Shown: piece after piece, positions 43,638-52,925 of the stretch
Numbering within the stretch: position 1 is the first letter of the stretch
Layout: each line of letters starts with the position of its first letter
NCBI GenBank assembly: GCA_029261995.1
Contig: JAJDAF010000041.1
Coordinates: forward strand, 1 to 64,000
Direction of reading: 5' to 3'
Length of the DNA: 64,000 nt
Origin: Candidatus Zhuqueibacterota bacterium
GTDB taxonomy: Bacteria; Zhuqueibacterota; Zhuqueibacteria; Oceanimicrobiales; Oceanimicrobiaceae
The notes under the pieces: generated by a model
Databases searched by the model: none
Seen by the model: only the letters and a program-made list of their open reading frames with translations
Told to the model about the DNA's origin: nothing
Made by a program: the position numbers and the translations under genes

Positions 43638-44534
43638 CTATCTCCAAATCTCGATATTCCAATCCGAACCGGAACCGATGTTGTGCTTAGCCGCAAAATT
43701 GCCCTGGTTTAGAGCCAGCGAAACCTGGCTGAGGCTGTTCAAATAGAGCAACGGCTCGCCAACTGCAACCTTGCCAAAGGTCGGCTGGTAGGCGAGTGTC
43801 TGCTGCAGGACAACGCTGCTGCCTTGTGAGATCTTAACCTGGACCTCATAGCCATGCTCGACCCCAAGTTGGTTGAAGGTCTCACGGTGAATGTTTGTCC
43901 AAACATTACCGTACTGGATATCCAGGATTGGAATATTGCCGTAAAGCACATTGCCTTCAAACTTCGCTTTCTGGTAAGGAATGCTCACTACCTTGTTTTC
44001 AAGTTTTTGCCCAACTTCAGCGAAGCCAATGATGCCGGCGGCCAAGCGGGCGCCGGTGTAGGCATAAACATCTCTGCCATGAAAGGTGTAGGATTTGCCG
44101 GAATCTTTGCGTCGGTTCACCGCTTCGTCAATTTCCCTGACGCCTTCAATCCCGAGTTTCTCTGCAATCAAAGTCAGTGTGCCGTTGTCCGGTGTGACGA
44201 AATAGTGGCCGGACTCGGTCTTGAGAACAACGGACTTTCTTTCCGTACCTACCCCCGGATCGACGACCGAAACAAAAACCGTTCCCGAGGGCCAGTATTC
44301 GGCGGTTTGTACCAGGCGCTGGGCAGCTTCCCAGACATTGTAACTTGGCACCTCATGTGTCAGATCGAATATCTTTAGATCAGACGAGATGCCGGCAGCA
44401 ACCCCTTTCATGGACGCCACCGCAGCGTCCTTGATGCCGAAATCGGATTGAAACACCAGAGGCGCCGTGTCATTTTGGGGGTTCGCACATGCAAAAGCGA
44501 GAATCAGAACAATGAGAATTGCCAGCCTTTTCAT
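43638..44534 (-). CDS. Exported SAM hydroxide adenosyltransferase-like protein (DUF62)
   Basis: A 298-residue protein of the SAM hydroxide adenosyltransferase family (relatives: SAM hydrolases, fluorinase). Family signatures: FQSDFGIKDAAVASMKGV, FVSVVDPGVGTERKSVVL, VTPDNGTLTL, FHGRDVYAYTGARLA. The Asp-Arg-His triad (DPGVG, TERK, FHGRD) is present, so hydrolysis of SAM to adenosine and methionine is possible. Unusually, it begins with a signal helix (MKRLAILIVLILAFACANPQ) that may end in a lipobox-like AFAC, so the protein is probably exported, where SAM is not expected. AAGGAG lies 7 nt before ATG 44534. Monocistronic. Confidence 0.85.
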   Translation of the reverse strand: MKRLAILIVLILAFACANPQNDTAPLVFQSDFGIKDAAVASMKGVAAGISSDLKIFDLTHEVPSYNVWEAAQRLVQTAEYWPSGTVFVSVVDPGVGTERKSVVLKTESGHYFVTPDNGTLTLIAEKLGIEGVREIDEAVNRRKDSGKSYTFHGRDVYAYTGARLAAGIIGFAEVGQKLENKVVSIPYQKAKFEGNVLYGNIPILDIQYGNVWTNIHRETFNQLGVEHGYEVQVKISQGSSVVLQQTLAYQPTFGKVAVGEPLLYLNSLSQVSLALNQGNFAAKHNIGSGSDWNIEIWR

Positions 44535-44756
44535 CTAAACTCCTTCCGTTTACGAGAACTCAAGTTCGGCCATATTTCGGGCCGCTCCAATCACGAACAA
44601 GCTCAAGATACCCTACCATTCCGACAATCTCAAGCATTTGATAGAGGACCGGCAATTCTCGTAGTGCTGAAGGCAAACCACCCGGCAGACCCGCACATCG
44701 CAAGCAGTCGGCCGGGCAAGAGTTGTGATTTGGACCAACTGCGGTCCGCCTTACTT

Positions 44757-45431
44757 CTATAGCTGAATACGCAGGAAACTCTCGAAGAAGAAGCCGTCGA
44801 TATCAAGAGAGACTTCACTCGGCTGCATGATGTCGGAAAAACGCAGGCCATTGACCTCGACAGCACGGTAGCCTGCCTGAGCCGCAAGCGCCAACCGCTT
44901 GCTGATCGGCCATTCCGGGCCGGCGGCAATCGAGTAGCCGAGGGCGCGCTTATCCGCATCTCTCTGCGATGCCATTCGCACTTCACCCTGTGGCAAGCGC
45001 TGTGTCTGCTCAGCAGTGTATCTGAAAAAATGCAGCTCTCCAGCGACTTCCAGATTCAAAAAGACCCGGCCGGCCGGAATCTGGTAAGCTAACCCCAGGG
45101 AGAACGGCACGCTGCGCATGTCCACACTATCATTCAATAGCAAGAGATCACCGTTAAATAAAATGGACGCCTGGTTAGATTCCGAGCTACTGAGATAGCC
45201 AACCTGCGCGAACACCGACGCTTGGTCTCTGACTCTGTAGTCCGCCCTGGCGAGCAGACTGGGCCGATAGTGCTCGAAGGTCAGGCCGTCAGAAGTCGAG
45301 AAGGGATAGAAATCAGCATAGCCTGCGCCAAGGGCGAGGCTGAACCTGGAAGGTTTCTCCTGAGCATGTGAAAGTGAAATCGCCCCTAAAATGATAAATT
45401 GAATCAACAACAACACCGTAGATAATCTCAT
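44757..45431 (-). CDS. Outer-membrane beta-barrel protein
   Basis: A 224-residue exported barrel. Signal peptide (MRLSTVLLLIQFIILGAISL, ending SHAQE), then strands such as RFSLALGAGYADFYPF, RPSLLARADYRVRDQASVFA, VPFSLGLAYQIPAGRVFLNL and SKRLALAAQAGYRAVEV, ending in FESFLRIQL with an aromatic-free terminal strand. Typical OMP_b-brl pattern. The ATG at 45431 has GGAGG 5 nt upstream; a longer frame is not supported. Function unknown. Confidence 0.75.
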   Translation of the reverse strand: MRLSTVLLLIQFIILGAISLSHAQEKPSRFSLALGAGYADFYPFSTSDGLTFEHYRPSLLARADYRVRDQASVFAQVGYLSSSESNQASILFNGDLLLLNDSVDMRSVPFSLGLAYQIPAGRVFLNLEVAGELHFFRYTAEQTQRLPQGEVRMASQRDADKRALGYSIAAGPEWPISKRLALAAQAGYRAVEVNGLRFSDIMQPSEVSLDIDGFFFESFLRIQL

Positions 45432-45833
45432 GATTACCTCCATTGTTTGGATGCGTAAGCCTGCACAAGGCGACGGAGAGAAGATTGAGGGCGGAAACGC
45501 GTTTCGGACAAGCAATTCTCGTTCCAGACAGAGAACTGCCTCCACAGGTGGAAATCACGGCTTCGGTCTAACCGGCAACTGCGCACATTGTTGCCGATAT
45601 CGATAAGGAAGTTTACGGAAAACCAGGTGCGCAGGATATTGCTTGGGCAGCAGCGCCTCACAATGACAGCTGCTGCCATAGTCGTCGTTTTGGATTTGGA
45701 GCTGGCCAAAATCCGCGGCAAGTCATAAACGCGCGGGCACCGAACAACAATCGGCGTACAGGACCAGCAGAAAAGATCTAGTCGTCAGCCATCGCCGCTG
45801 TCACGAGCAGCATGGAAGTGTGAACAGGCCAGC
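45432..45833. other. Intergenic region without recognised features
   Basis: About 400 bp between two minus-strand genes. It must contain the promoter of the barrel gene. I see no hairpin, repeat or credible frame. Confidence 0.4.
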
Positions 45834-46817
45834 TCACTCACTGCCGTTGCTGAAAGTCAGCCGTGTTACATTTGAACCGTCGGCGTTCATGACAAACGTC
45901 TCCCGGTTTCCTGTCCGGCAGGACTCGAACAGTATCTTTGATGCGTCGGGCGAGAACACCGGGCCCTGATCCCAGAAGAAATTGTTCGTAAGCTGAACCC
46001 GGTTTTTGCCATCGAGGTCGATGACATAGATTTCTGCTGTCTTTCTCACCAATTCCATCCTCTTATCTTTGGAGATGCCGTATTCGGCCAAATCGGACGA
46101 CCGCAGGGCGAAAGCATAGAAAATGATGTGTTTGCTGTCCGGCGCCCAATTGTGCACCATGTTGGAAAGCGGGTCACGGGTGACGTTGCGCTGGTTGCTG
46201 CCGTCGGGATTCATGACGTAGATTTCACGGTTGCCGTCGCGGGTGGTGTTGAAAGAAATCAGACTGCCGTCCGGCGACCAGCGCGGGACATAGTCCGTGT
46301 TTTTGTTGTGCGTCAGACGTTTGACGTGACTGCCATCCCGGTCCATCACGTAGATTTCACTCTTGTCTTCATCCCGGTCTGAGTGAAACACGATTTGGCG
46401 CGAATCGTGCGACCAGGCCGGATCGCCGTTGCGCGATTTATCGTTGGTGACATTCTGTAATCCGCTGCCATCAATGTTCATCACGTAAATGGCCTCTTCC
46501 TTGTCCGAATAGCTCATGAAGACAATTCTTTTGCCGTCAGGCGAGATGGAGGGCAGGTATTTGACCGTCTGCGTGTGGGTCAGGCGGCGGACGTTGCTGC
46601 CATCAACATTCATGATATAAATCTCCTGCAGACCGTCGCGATTTGAATCGAAGACGATCTGATTGCCGTCAGGGGACCAGGTAGCGCCCCTCGACATTGG
46701 CGCAAGTTTGTCACAATCCGGCGTTTGCTCGGCGGTTTGCGCCGGAGCTTTGGATATGACCATCAGCGCAAGCAGACAGGCCAGGTTGAACGTGATTTTA
46801 GATACCGTTGGGCTCAT
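45834..46817 (-). CDS. TolB-like beta-propeller, exported
   Basis: A 327-residue protein: signal peptide (1-~27, ending KAPAQ), then six or seven PD40/TolB-type blades of ~42 residues, each with W/I-S-P-D-G-x-x-I and EIYVMN-DGS-N/H (for example ATWSPDGNQIVFDSNRDGLQ, AWSHDSRQIVFHSDRDEDKS, RWSPDGSLISFNTTRDGNRE). Such propellers bind proteins or sugars in the periplasm; here it is free of a TolB N-terminal domain. AAGGGAGG lies upstream. Monocistronic. Confidence 0.85.
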   Translation of the reverse strand: MSPTVSKITFNLACLLALMVISKAPAQTAEQTPDCDKLAPMSRGATWSPDGNQIVFDSNRDGLQEIYIMNVDGSNVRRLTHTQTVKYLPSISPDGKRIVFMSYSDKEEAIYVMNIDGSGLQNVTNDKSRNGDPAWSHDSRQIVFHSDRDEDKSEIYVMDRDGSHVKRLTHNKNTDYVPRWSPDGSLISFNTTRDGNREIYVMNPDGSNQRNVTRDPLSNMVHNWAPDSKHIIFYAFALRSSDLAEYGISKDKRMELVRKTAEIYVIDLDGKNRVQLTNNFFWDQGPVFSPDASKILFESCRTGNRETFVMNADGSNVTRLTFSNGSE

Positions 46818-47071
46818 GGCTTTGTCCCTCCCTTAGAGTTTGAGCAACTGGTTCAGTTTTGGATTACAGCATCGGGGCTCGTCTCAATCCCGGATAGATG
46901 AGAACACGAGCATGTGCACGCAGGCTCCTGGAAGCTTTGCTGCGAGATGCACAAGCAGGTTGCGCGCTCAGCGACCTGATGTCATGAACGCCACGCCGGC
47001 GCAACAACCATCTTGAGTTCTGAAAACAAATCACCTGCTCGACGCAGTGTGCACGCAAGTCTGAGAGCAGT

Positions 47072-48127
47072 TCAAAACAAACGCGTCTCTCCGAATCGCA
47101 TCACGCTGAATGTCTCAGGATCGATATTCGACTCACGCAGAACGGACGCCAGAAAAACCGGCGGCTCCGCCATTTGCTCGTCTGCCAGCTTGAAAGTGCC
47201 CCAGTGCATGGCGATTGAATTCCATGCCCGCACATCCTGGTGGATTTGCACCGCCTGGCGTGGATCGACGTGCACTGCGCCCATAAACCAGCGCGGTTTG
47301 TAGGCGCCGATAGGGATCATCGCGACCTTCATCGCCCCGAAGCGCTCGCCGATCTCTTTGAATTGTGGAGAATAACCGGTGTCGCCGGCAAAATAGATGT
47401 TGCCCTGTGGCGTCTCGATGACCCAGCCGCACCAAAGCGTGCCGTTGCGGCTCAGGAACGAGCGTCCGGAAAAATGCTGGGCAGGCACGGCGTGCAGCCG
47501 CACGTCTCCGAGTTGTTGCGACTGCCACCAATCGGCCTCGAACAAGGGCTCGCGACCTCTCTCTCGCAGCCAGTCACCGAGACCGAGCGGCACAAAATAT
47601 TTCACATCTTTGCCCAGCCGTCGAATCGTGGCATCGTCCAAATGGTCGTAGTGGTCATGACTGATGACCACGGCATCAATCTCCGGCAAGTCCGCGAAAG
47701 CAAGACCGGGCCGGGCCAGCCGTTTCGGACCGGCAAAAGAAACCGGTGAACATCTCTGGCTGAAAATCGGATCGGTCAGAATATTGAGGCCGGCCACTTG
47801 AATCAGGAAGCTGGCATGCCCGATCCAGGTAATCTGAATGGAGTCCGCGGCCGGTTGCCGGATGCGCTGTAAATCGGACTCGGCAAACCTGGGCACATAA
47901 TCTGGAATCTCGATATCGGCAAGCACGGCCTGCTCGTGCGGCCCCCGGGCAAACTGCCATCTCAGGAAAGCTCCGAAGCCGTGGTTAACATTGCTGTGAG
48001 GGTTTCGAAAGCCCGTCGCGGTATGATGTGCAGCGGACTTCAGGGCAATTTCTGTCGCTTCCATAGAGTGGCACCCGGTCAGGGTAAATGCAGTGAGCAG
48101 GAATATCGGCAGGGTTGTATGAATCAT
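47072..48127 (-). CDS. Metallo-beta-lactamase-fold lipoprotein (NAPE-PLD/UlaG-like)
   Basis: A 351-residue metallohydrolase with a lipoprotein signal (LTAFTLTGC). Metal site: H-D-H-Y-D-H in VVISHDHYDHLDD, the following Asp of FAGDTGYSP and the last His in IAMHWGTFKLADEQ. The order and length match the N-acyl-phosphatidylethanolamine-hydrolysing phospholipase D branch (GCHSMEATE, FLRWQFARGPHE are N-terminal elements also seen there). Probably a lipid- or phosphodiester-hydrolysing enzyme on the periplasmic face. Divergent from the ABC-F gene. Confidence 0.88.
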   Translation of the reverse strand: MIHTTLPIFLLTAFTLTGCHSMEATEIALKSAAHHTATGFRNPHSNVNHGFGAFLRWQFARGPHEQAVLADIEIPDYVPRFAESDLQRIRQPAADSIQITWIGHASFLIQVAGLNILTDPIFSQRCSPVSFAGPKRLARPGLAFADLPEIDAVVISHDHYDHLDDATIRRLGKDVKYFVPLGLGDWLRERGREPLFEADWWQSQQLGDVRLHAVPAQHFSGRSFLSRNGTLWCGWVIETPQGNIYFAGDTGYSPQFKEIGERFGAMKVAMIPIGAYKPRWFMGAVHVDPRQAVQIHQDVRAWNSIAMHWGTFKLADEQMAEPPVFLASVLRESNIDPETFSVMRFGETRLF

Positions 48128-48377
48128 GAAGGGGTTAAACGCCAGGTCTCGCGCTTTGTTTCTTTAACGCGATCCCGGGTTGCAAGCTCAGATCAAGCGG
48201 ATCATCCTCCGGGTAGCCGGCCCACCTTTACCCACAACCCGAAAGTGTCCACGGAGGCCCACAAAACTTCCCCTTAGTCACAGAAACGAGCCCGAATGGT
48301 CACCTCCGGTCTCTGCTTCGGATCGCGCCGCAAGAAGTGCTTGGAAATTTGCCTCCGGGTTCGCTATATTACCCGCC

Positions 48378-50228
48378 ATGATTCAAGTATCCAACTTATG
48401 CAAGTCATACGGCAGCCACGAGCTGTTCATCGACGCCAATTTCAATGTCAACGCCAGGGAGCGAGTCGGGTTGGTTGGCAGAAATGGCCACGGCAAGACC
48501 ACCTTGCTGCGTCTTCTGCTGGGGCGCGAGTCAGCGGATTCCGGCACAGTTAATATTCCTCGCAACTATCGGCTGGGCTACCTGGAGCAACACCTGAACT
48601 TCACCCAGCCATCTATTCTGCAGGAGGCCTGTCTCGGCTTGCCGCCAGACCAGGAGCACGATGCCTGGCGCGCCGAAAAAATTCTGGCGGGACTTGGCTT
48701 CGCGCCCGCCGACATGCAGAGACCACCGGCTGAGTTTTCCGGCGGCTTCCAGGTGCGGCTCAATCTCGCCAAAGTCCTGGTCTCCGACCCGGACATGCTG
48801 CTGCTGGATGAACCGACCAATTATCTCGACGTCGTCTCGATTCGCTGGCTCACCCGCTTTCTAAACTCATGGAAAGGCGAACTCATCCTCATTACCCACG
48901 ACCGTGGCTTCATGGACAGCGTGACGACGCATACCCTGGGCATTCATCGCCAGCGCCTGCGCAAAATAGAAGGCGGCACCGCCAAGCTCTATGAGCAGAT
49001 CGCTTCTGAAGAAGAGATCTATGACAAAACCCGCCTGAACGATGAGAAACGCCGCAAAGAGGTTGAGCTGTTCATCCGGCGATTCCGCGCCAAAGCGCGC
49101 CTGGCAGGCATGGTGCAGTCACGCGTCAAAACTCTGGAGAAGAAGGGCCGCAAAGAGAAGCTCGAAAAGATAGAGAACCTGGAATTCTCCTTCAACTCTG
49201 CGGCCTTCCCAGCCAAAGTGATGATGGACGTCTCTGACCTGAGCTTTCAATACGGCGATGGGCCGCGGCTGTTCTCAGACCTCAATCTCACCATCCACAA
49301 AGACGACCGCATCTGCATCGTCGGTAAAAACGGCAAAGGCAAGACCACTCTGCTCAAAGTGCTGGCGCAAAACCTGGCGCCCGTCTCCGGAAATATTCGG
49401 ACGCACGCCAGTCTGCAGACCGGGTACTTCGAACAGACCAACATCGCCTCGCTGGACCCGAACAAAACGGTGGAACAGGAACTTCTGGCTAGCGCGGAAG
49501 AGTGCACGCAGCAGCAGGCCCGCAACATTGCCGGCGCCATGATGTTCAGCGGCGACAACGCGCTCAAGGCCATTTCGGTGCTGTCCGGTGGTGAGAAGAG
49601 TCGTGTCATGCTCGGCAAGCTGCTGGCCGCGCCCTACCACCTTCTGCTGCTGGACGAGCCGACCAACCATCTTGACATGGAATCATGCGATTCGCTGGTG
49701 GCCGCCATCGACGCTTTCGACGGCGCGGTTATGCTGGTGACGCACAACGAAATGTTTCTGCACACCCTGGCCAACCGGTTGATTGTCTTCGACCGCGGCA
49801 AACAGTTTCTTTTTGAAGGCAGTTATCACAGTTTTCTCAACGACGTCGGCTGGGAAAGCGATGACCCCGTTTCTCAAACGCGGGAAGAGGCCGAAGCGCC
49901 TGCCGCCGCCAGCACCGTGGACAAGAAAGCTCTGCGCAAACTCAAGGCAGAAATCATCCAGGAAAAATCACGCACGCTGAAACCGCTGGAAAGCCGCATG
50001 GCGCAGCTCGAGCAAAACATCGAAAAGCTTGAAGGCGAACTCAGCGCCGTCAATCAACGATTGCTGGCGGCTTCATCCAATGGCGACGGCGCTGCCATTA
50101 CCGACCTTGCGAAACAGGAACGCGACCTCCAGTCCAGCCTGGAAACAACCTACAATAAACTCGATGCCGTCACCAGCGACTTCGAAACGAGATCGGATGA
50201 ATTTCAGACCCGGCTGGCAAATCTGTAA
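48378..50228 (+). CDS. ABC-F family ATPase
   Basis: A 616-residue protein with two ABC ATPase domains in one chain and no membrane segment. Domain 1: Walker A GRNGHGKTTLLRLL, signature FSGGFQVRLNLAK, Walker B DMLLLDEPTNYLD. Then the helical linker (~240-290). Domain 2: Walker A GKNGKGKTTLLKVL, signature LSGGEKSRVMLGKL, Walker B LLLLDEPTNHLD. C-terminal coiled-coil extension (~530-616). ABC-F proteins act on ribosomes (translation factors such as EttA/Uup), not as transporters; the coiled coil is like Uup. Start ATG 48378 is used, with a longer unsupported frame upstream. Confidence 0.94.
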   Translation: MIQVSNLCKSYGSHELFIDANFNVNARERVGLVGRNGHGKTTLLRLLLGRESADSGTVNIPRNYRLGYLEQHLNFTQPSILQEACLGLPPDQEHDAWRAEKILAGLGFAPADMQRPPAEFSGGFQVRLNLAKVLVSDPDMLLLDEPTNYLDVVSIRWLTRFLNSWKGELILITHDRGFMDSVTTHTLGIHRQRLRKIEGGTAKLYEQIASEEEIYDKTRLNDEKRRKEVELFIRRFRAKARLAGMVQSRVKTLEKKGRKEKLEKIENLEFSFNSAAFPAKVMMDVSDLSFQYGDGPRLFSDLNLTIHKDDRICIVGKNGKGKTTLLKVLAQNLAPVSGNIRTHASLQTGYFEQTNIASLDPNKTVEQELLASAEECTQQQARNIAGAMMFSGDNALKAISVLSGGEKSRVMLGKLLAAPYHLLLLDEPTNHLDMESCDSLVAAIDAFDGAVMLVTHNEMFLHTLANRLIVFDRGKQFLFEGSYHSFLNDVGWESDDPVSQTREEAEAPAAASTVDKKALRKLKAEIIQEKSRTLKPLESRMAQLEQNIEKLEGELSAVNQRLLAASSNGDGAAITDLAKQERDLQSSLETTYNKLDAVTSDFETRSDEFQTRLANL

Positions 50229-50289
50229 CAACTCCATATTTTTGCGTAGACTGAAATATTACTGAATTCCAAACTCAGAGGCCTACGCC

Positions 50290-50910
50290 ATGAAACGATT
50301 GCTGCTCTTCACGTTTGTCGCTTCCTTTCTAGCAGGATGCTCGATTAACGAAAACGTCCGGGTCGAAGATGGCGAGACCCACCGCGGTGGTCTCACCAGT
50401 GTGAACGGCAACCTGATTGTGGGCCGGGATTGCAAAGTCAGTGGTGGCGCGCACACGGTCAATGGCAGCATCAAAGTGGGTCGCGGTTCGCAGGTCCGGG
50501 GTCTTGTCACCGTCAATGGCCGCATTCAAGTGGGGCCGGACGTCAGCGTCGATGGCGACATCGAATCGGTCAACGGTTCGATCCGCTGTGACAATGGTGC
50601 GGAAATCGACGGCAAACTCAAGGCTGTCAATGGCGAGGTCACGCTCAATGGCACTCGGGTGCGCCGCGAAATCGAAACCGTGAACGGAGATGTGAGGTTA
50701 ACGGCTGGCTCGAGAGTCGGCGAAATTGTGATTGAGAGAGTCTCCAAGCCTTCTGACAGCGTAGGGCTGACCATCCGGATCAGCGAGCGCTCGATCGTGG
50801 AGGGAGATATCATCTGCCACGACAAGCGCAGAGTTGTCCGTGTTTACCTGAGTACAGGTGGCAAGGTGCTAGGACAGATTCGCAACGCGGAAGTTATCGA
50901 GGGCAGCTGA
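50290..50910 (+). CDS. Bactofilin-like lipoprotein with beta-helix repeats
   Basis: A 206-residue lipoprotein (lipobox FLAGC, near residue 17). The mature part is a run of short repeats of the form V-N-G-x-I-x-V-G-x-x-x-x-V-x-G (SVNGNLIVGRDCKVSGGAHT, TVNGSIKVGRGSQVRGLVTV, AVNGEVTLNGTRVRREIETV, TVNGDVRLTAGSRVGE), the right-handed beta-helix pattern of bactofilins and related polymer-forming proteins. Usually bactofilins are cytoplasmic without a signal; this one is exported, so it may be an envelope scaffold. Follows the ABC-F gene by 61 bp in the same direction. Confidence 0.8.
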   Translation: MKRLLLFTFVASFLAGCSINENVRVEDGETHRGGLTSVNGNLIVGRDCKVSGGAHTVNGSIKVGRGSQVRGLVTVNGRIQVGPDVSVDGDIESVNGSIRCDNGAEIDGKLKAVNGEVTLNGTRVRREIETVNGDVRLTAGSRVGEIVIERVSKPSDSVGLTIRISERSIVEGDIICHDKRRVVRVYLSTGGKVLGQIRNAEVIEGS

Positions 50911-50913
50911 GTC

Positions 50914-51273
50914 TCAAAGAGCTTTTCTGATCTCCTTGAGAATCTCAGACGGCGATGCCGGCTTTTGCAGGAAACCGCTGACCTTGGCCTTCCTGATCTC
51001 CGTTTCCAGAGCATCCCGTGGCGTGGCGCTGACCAGCACACATTTACAGGCGTCATTCATACTCCGGGCCGCCTGCAGGACATCCAGTCCATGCATTTTC
51101 GGCAGCCGGTAGTCACAAATGATGAGGTCATAGCTGTTTTTCTGCATGAGTTGTAGCGCCTTCCGTCCGGTCATCGTCACATCAAAGTCGCAATCCTGGC
51201 CTCCCAGCGCCAGCTTGACCAGTTGCTGAAAGGCTACGTCGTCCTCCACCAGCAGCACCTTTTTTGTAGCCAT
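50914..51273 (-). CDS. Single-domain response regulator receiver
   Basis: A 119-residue CheY-like receiver: VEDDV acidic pair near residue 10, phospho-acceptor Asp in YDLIICDYRLPKMHGLDVL (near 56), the conserved Thr/Ser (VLVSATP) near 84 and Lys in GFLQKPASPSEIL near 103. No output domain, so it passes the signal to a partner protein. AGGAG lies upstream of ATG 51273. The stop converges with the lipoprotein stop, 3 bp apart. No kinase adjacent, so its partner kinase is elsewhere. Confidence 0.93.
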   Translation of the reverse strand: MATKKVLLVEDDVAFQQLVKLALGGQDCDFDVTMTGRKALQLMQKNSYDLIICDYRLPKMHGLDVLQAARSMNDACKCVLVSATPRDALETEIRKAKVSGFLQKPASPSEILKEIRKAL

Positions 51274-51492
51274 GCAAATCTCCTCATGTTCGGTTAGCCG
51301 TCTATCAGCTTATCATCGACGCAATTCAGGCGGGAGTTTAGAAGTCGACGCACGGCAGAAAACCCTTGTTTCTTTTCTGCAATTTCAGTAAGATGGCCGA
51401 AATCGCCATATCAAATTTTCGCCATTTTGCCTGACTATCTTTTCCCCCGAAAGACAGGACAAGCGCATTCGAGTAGAAAGCATGGAGAACCT

Positions 51493-52893
51493 ATGACGAA
51501 CCGGATACCGGTATTGACTGCACTGCTCACATTAGTACTTGCAGGTTCCGCGCTCACGGGGCCGGCGGAAGGAAAGAAGGCGCAATCAACGGCCATCGGC
51601 GCTGGCGCAACTACAGGGACGACCCAGTCCGAAACGACCAAAGAAACACCTGTCGAAGACGACAGCAGCTACCCTGACCCAAACACAATCCCCTACCGGA
51701 GCCACAAGAGCCTGTTGGCGCATTTGTTCTCGCTGCCGGCAAAAGTCTGGCGCCTGGCCTGGACGCCGCTGGGCGAGACGGTAATCTGGGCGGAGCAGAA
51801 TCGTATCCCGCAAAAAGTCACTGACTTCTTTTACCTGAACGACGAAAAAAGCGCAGCGATCTTTCCATTGATTAGCCTGGGCGGCAATACCGGAGCCGGT
51901 GGAGGCTTCTCGGCATTTCATGGCAATCTCTTCGGCAAACGTAAGATAATCAGCTTGAGCGCACTATACAGCTCCGGCGACAACAATTCCGCGACACTGG
52001 CTTACAAAGACTCATCCTTGTTTGGCAGCTCCTTCTATTTCGATGCCACCGCGGAGTACTTCAACGACTCCGAGGAAAAGCTCTACATCGCACCGGGCAT
52101 CACGCAGGAGCAAATGGATAACTCCTCCATCGACGCAAACAACTCAACCACTGACGACGAAACCAGCTATAAAACCCGGGAATTCGGCGTGCTGACCAAT
52201 CTGGGCTACGCGTTCAACAAGCAGGTAAGCCTTGGGCTGGTTTCCAGTTTGAGCAACGCTGAAATCGACAGAGGTGATGACGATAATGCGGAGAACTTCC
52301 CAACAACCATTCCCGGCGCTGATGCCGAAACCGGCCTGTTTTCTGTGGGCGGCGCTCTGACTTTGAATTTCAGAAACGGCCACCCGCGCGTGCTCTCCGG
52401 CCCCTTGCTTCGTTTTGGCTACAATTACTACCGCGAGGTGAACGGCGACCGCTTCGAGTTCAACCGCTTCACCATCGAAGCCAATCAGTTCATTCCGATT
52501 CCTTTCCTGGCCAAGAATCGTAGGCTTGCGGTCCGGGGACTTTTTGAAAAGCTCGCCAGAAACGGTGAAAAAGAAATCCCGTTTTATGAACTCAGCATGC
52601 TCGGAGACGCCGCCAACTTACGCGGCTTCGACCAAAACCGGTTTCGCGGTCGCGGGCTTTTGCTGTTTAATTTCGAGTACCGCTACCCGGTCTGGGACCT
52701 CTGGGATGCCGTCATTTTTGTTGATCAGGGCCAAGTTTACGATGACATTAGCGATATCGCGCTCGGAGAATTTCACACTTCTTATGGCACCGGGCTACGC
52801 TTCATGTCACAGAAGGGATTTCTCATGCGCATCGAGCTTGCACGCAGCAGCGAACAATGGCGTGCCTTGTTTCAGATCGCACCCAATTTCTAG
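51493..52893 (+). CDS. Omp85/BamA-type outer-membrane surface antigen
   Basis: A 466-residue exported protein. Signal peptide (1-~25), a Thr/Ser-rich spacer (AIGAGATTGTTQSETTKET), a membrane-near helical section (~75-115), then a 16-stranded Omp85-type barrel ending in the surface-antigen motif (GLLLFNFEYRYPVWDLWDAV, VFVDQGQVYDD, YGTGLRFMSQKGFLMRIELA). No POTRA domain is evident, unlike BamA, so it is a short FhaC/TamA-like or YaeT-type assembly or export protein. GGAG lies 5 nt before ATG 51493. It precedes the kinase-like lipoprotein gene by 32 bp in the same direction: likely one operon. Confidence 0.85.
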   Translation: MTNRIPVLTALLTLVLAGSALTGPAEGKKAQSTAIGAGATTGTTQSETTKETPVEDDSSYPDPNTIPYRSHKSLLAHLFSLPAKVWRLAWTPLGETVIWAEQNRIPQKVTDFFYLNDEKSAAIFPLISLGGNTGAGGGFSAFHGNLFGKRKIISLSALYSSGDNNSATLAYKDSSLFGSSFYFDATAEYFNDSEEKLYIAPGITQEQMDNSSIDANNSTTDDETSYKTREFGVLTNLGYAFNKQVSLGLVSSLSNAEIDRGDDDNAENFPTTIPGADAETGLFSVGGALTLNFRNGHPRVLSGPLLRFGYNYYREVNGDRFEFNRFTIEANQFIPIPFLAKNRRLAVRGLFEKLARNGEKEIPFYELSMLGDAANLRGFDQNRFRGRGLLLFNFEYRYPVWDLWDAVIFVDQGQVYDDISDIALGEFHTSYGTGLRFMSQKGFLMRIELARSSEQWRALFQIAPNF

Positions 52894-52925
52894 AATCATC
52901 ACTCGAGATGAAAACCGGTAAGAAT

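Noticed and set aside
43328-43696. Minus-strand frames in the receptor/SAM-hydrolase-like spacer
   Set aside because: They cross dispersed repeats, lack ribosome sites and have no recognisable domain.
45434-45721. Possible small gene upstream of the barrel gene
   Set aside because: No ribosome site or protein features; it overlaps the region expected to hold the promoter.
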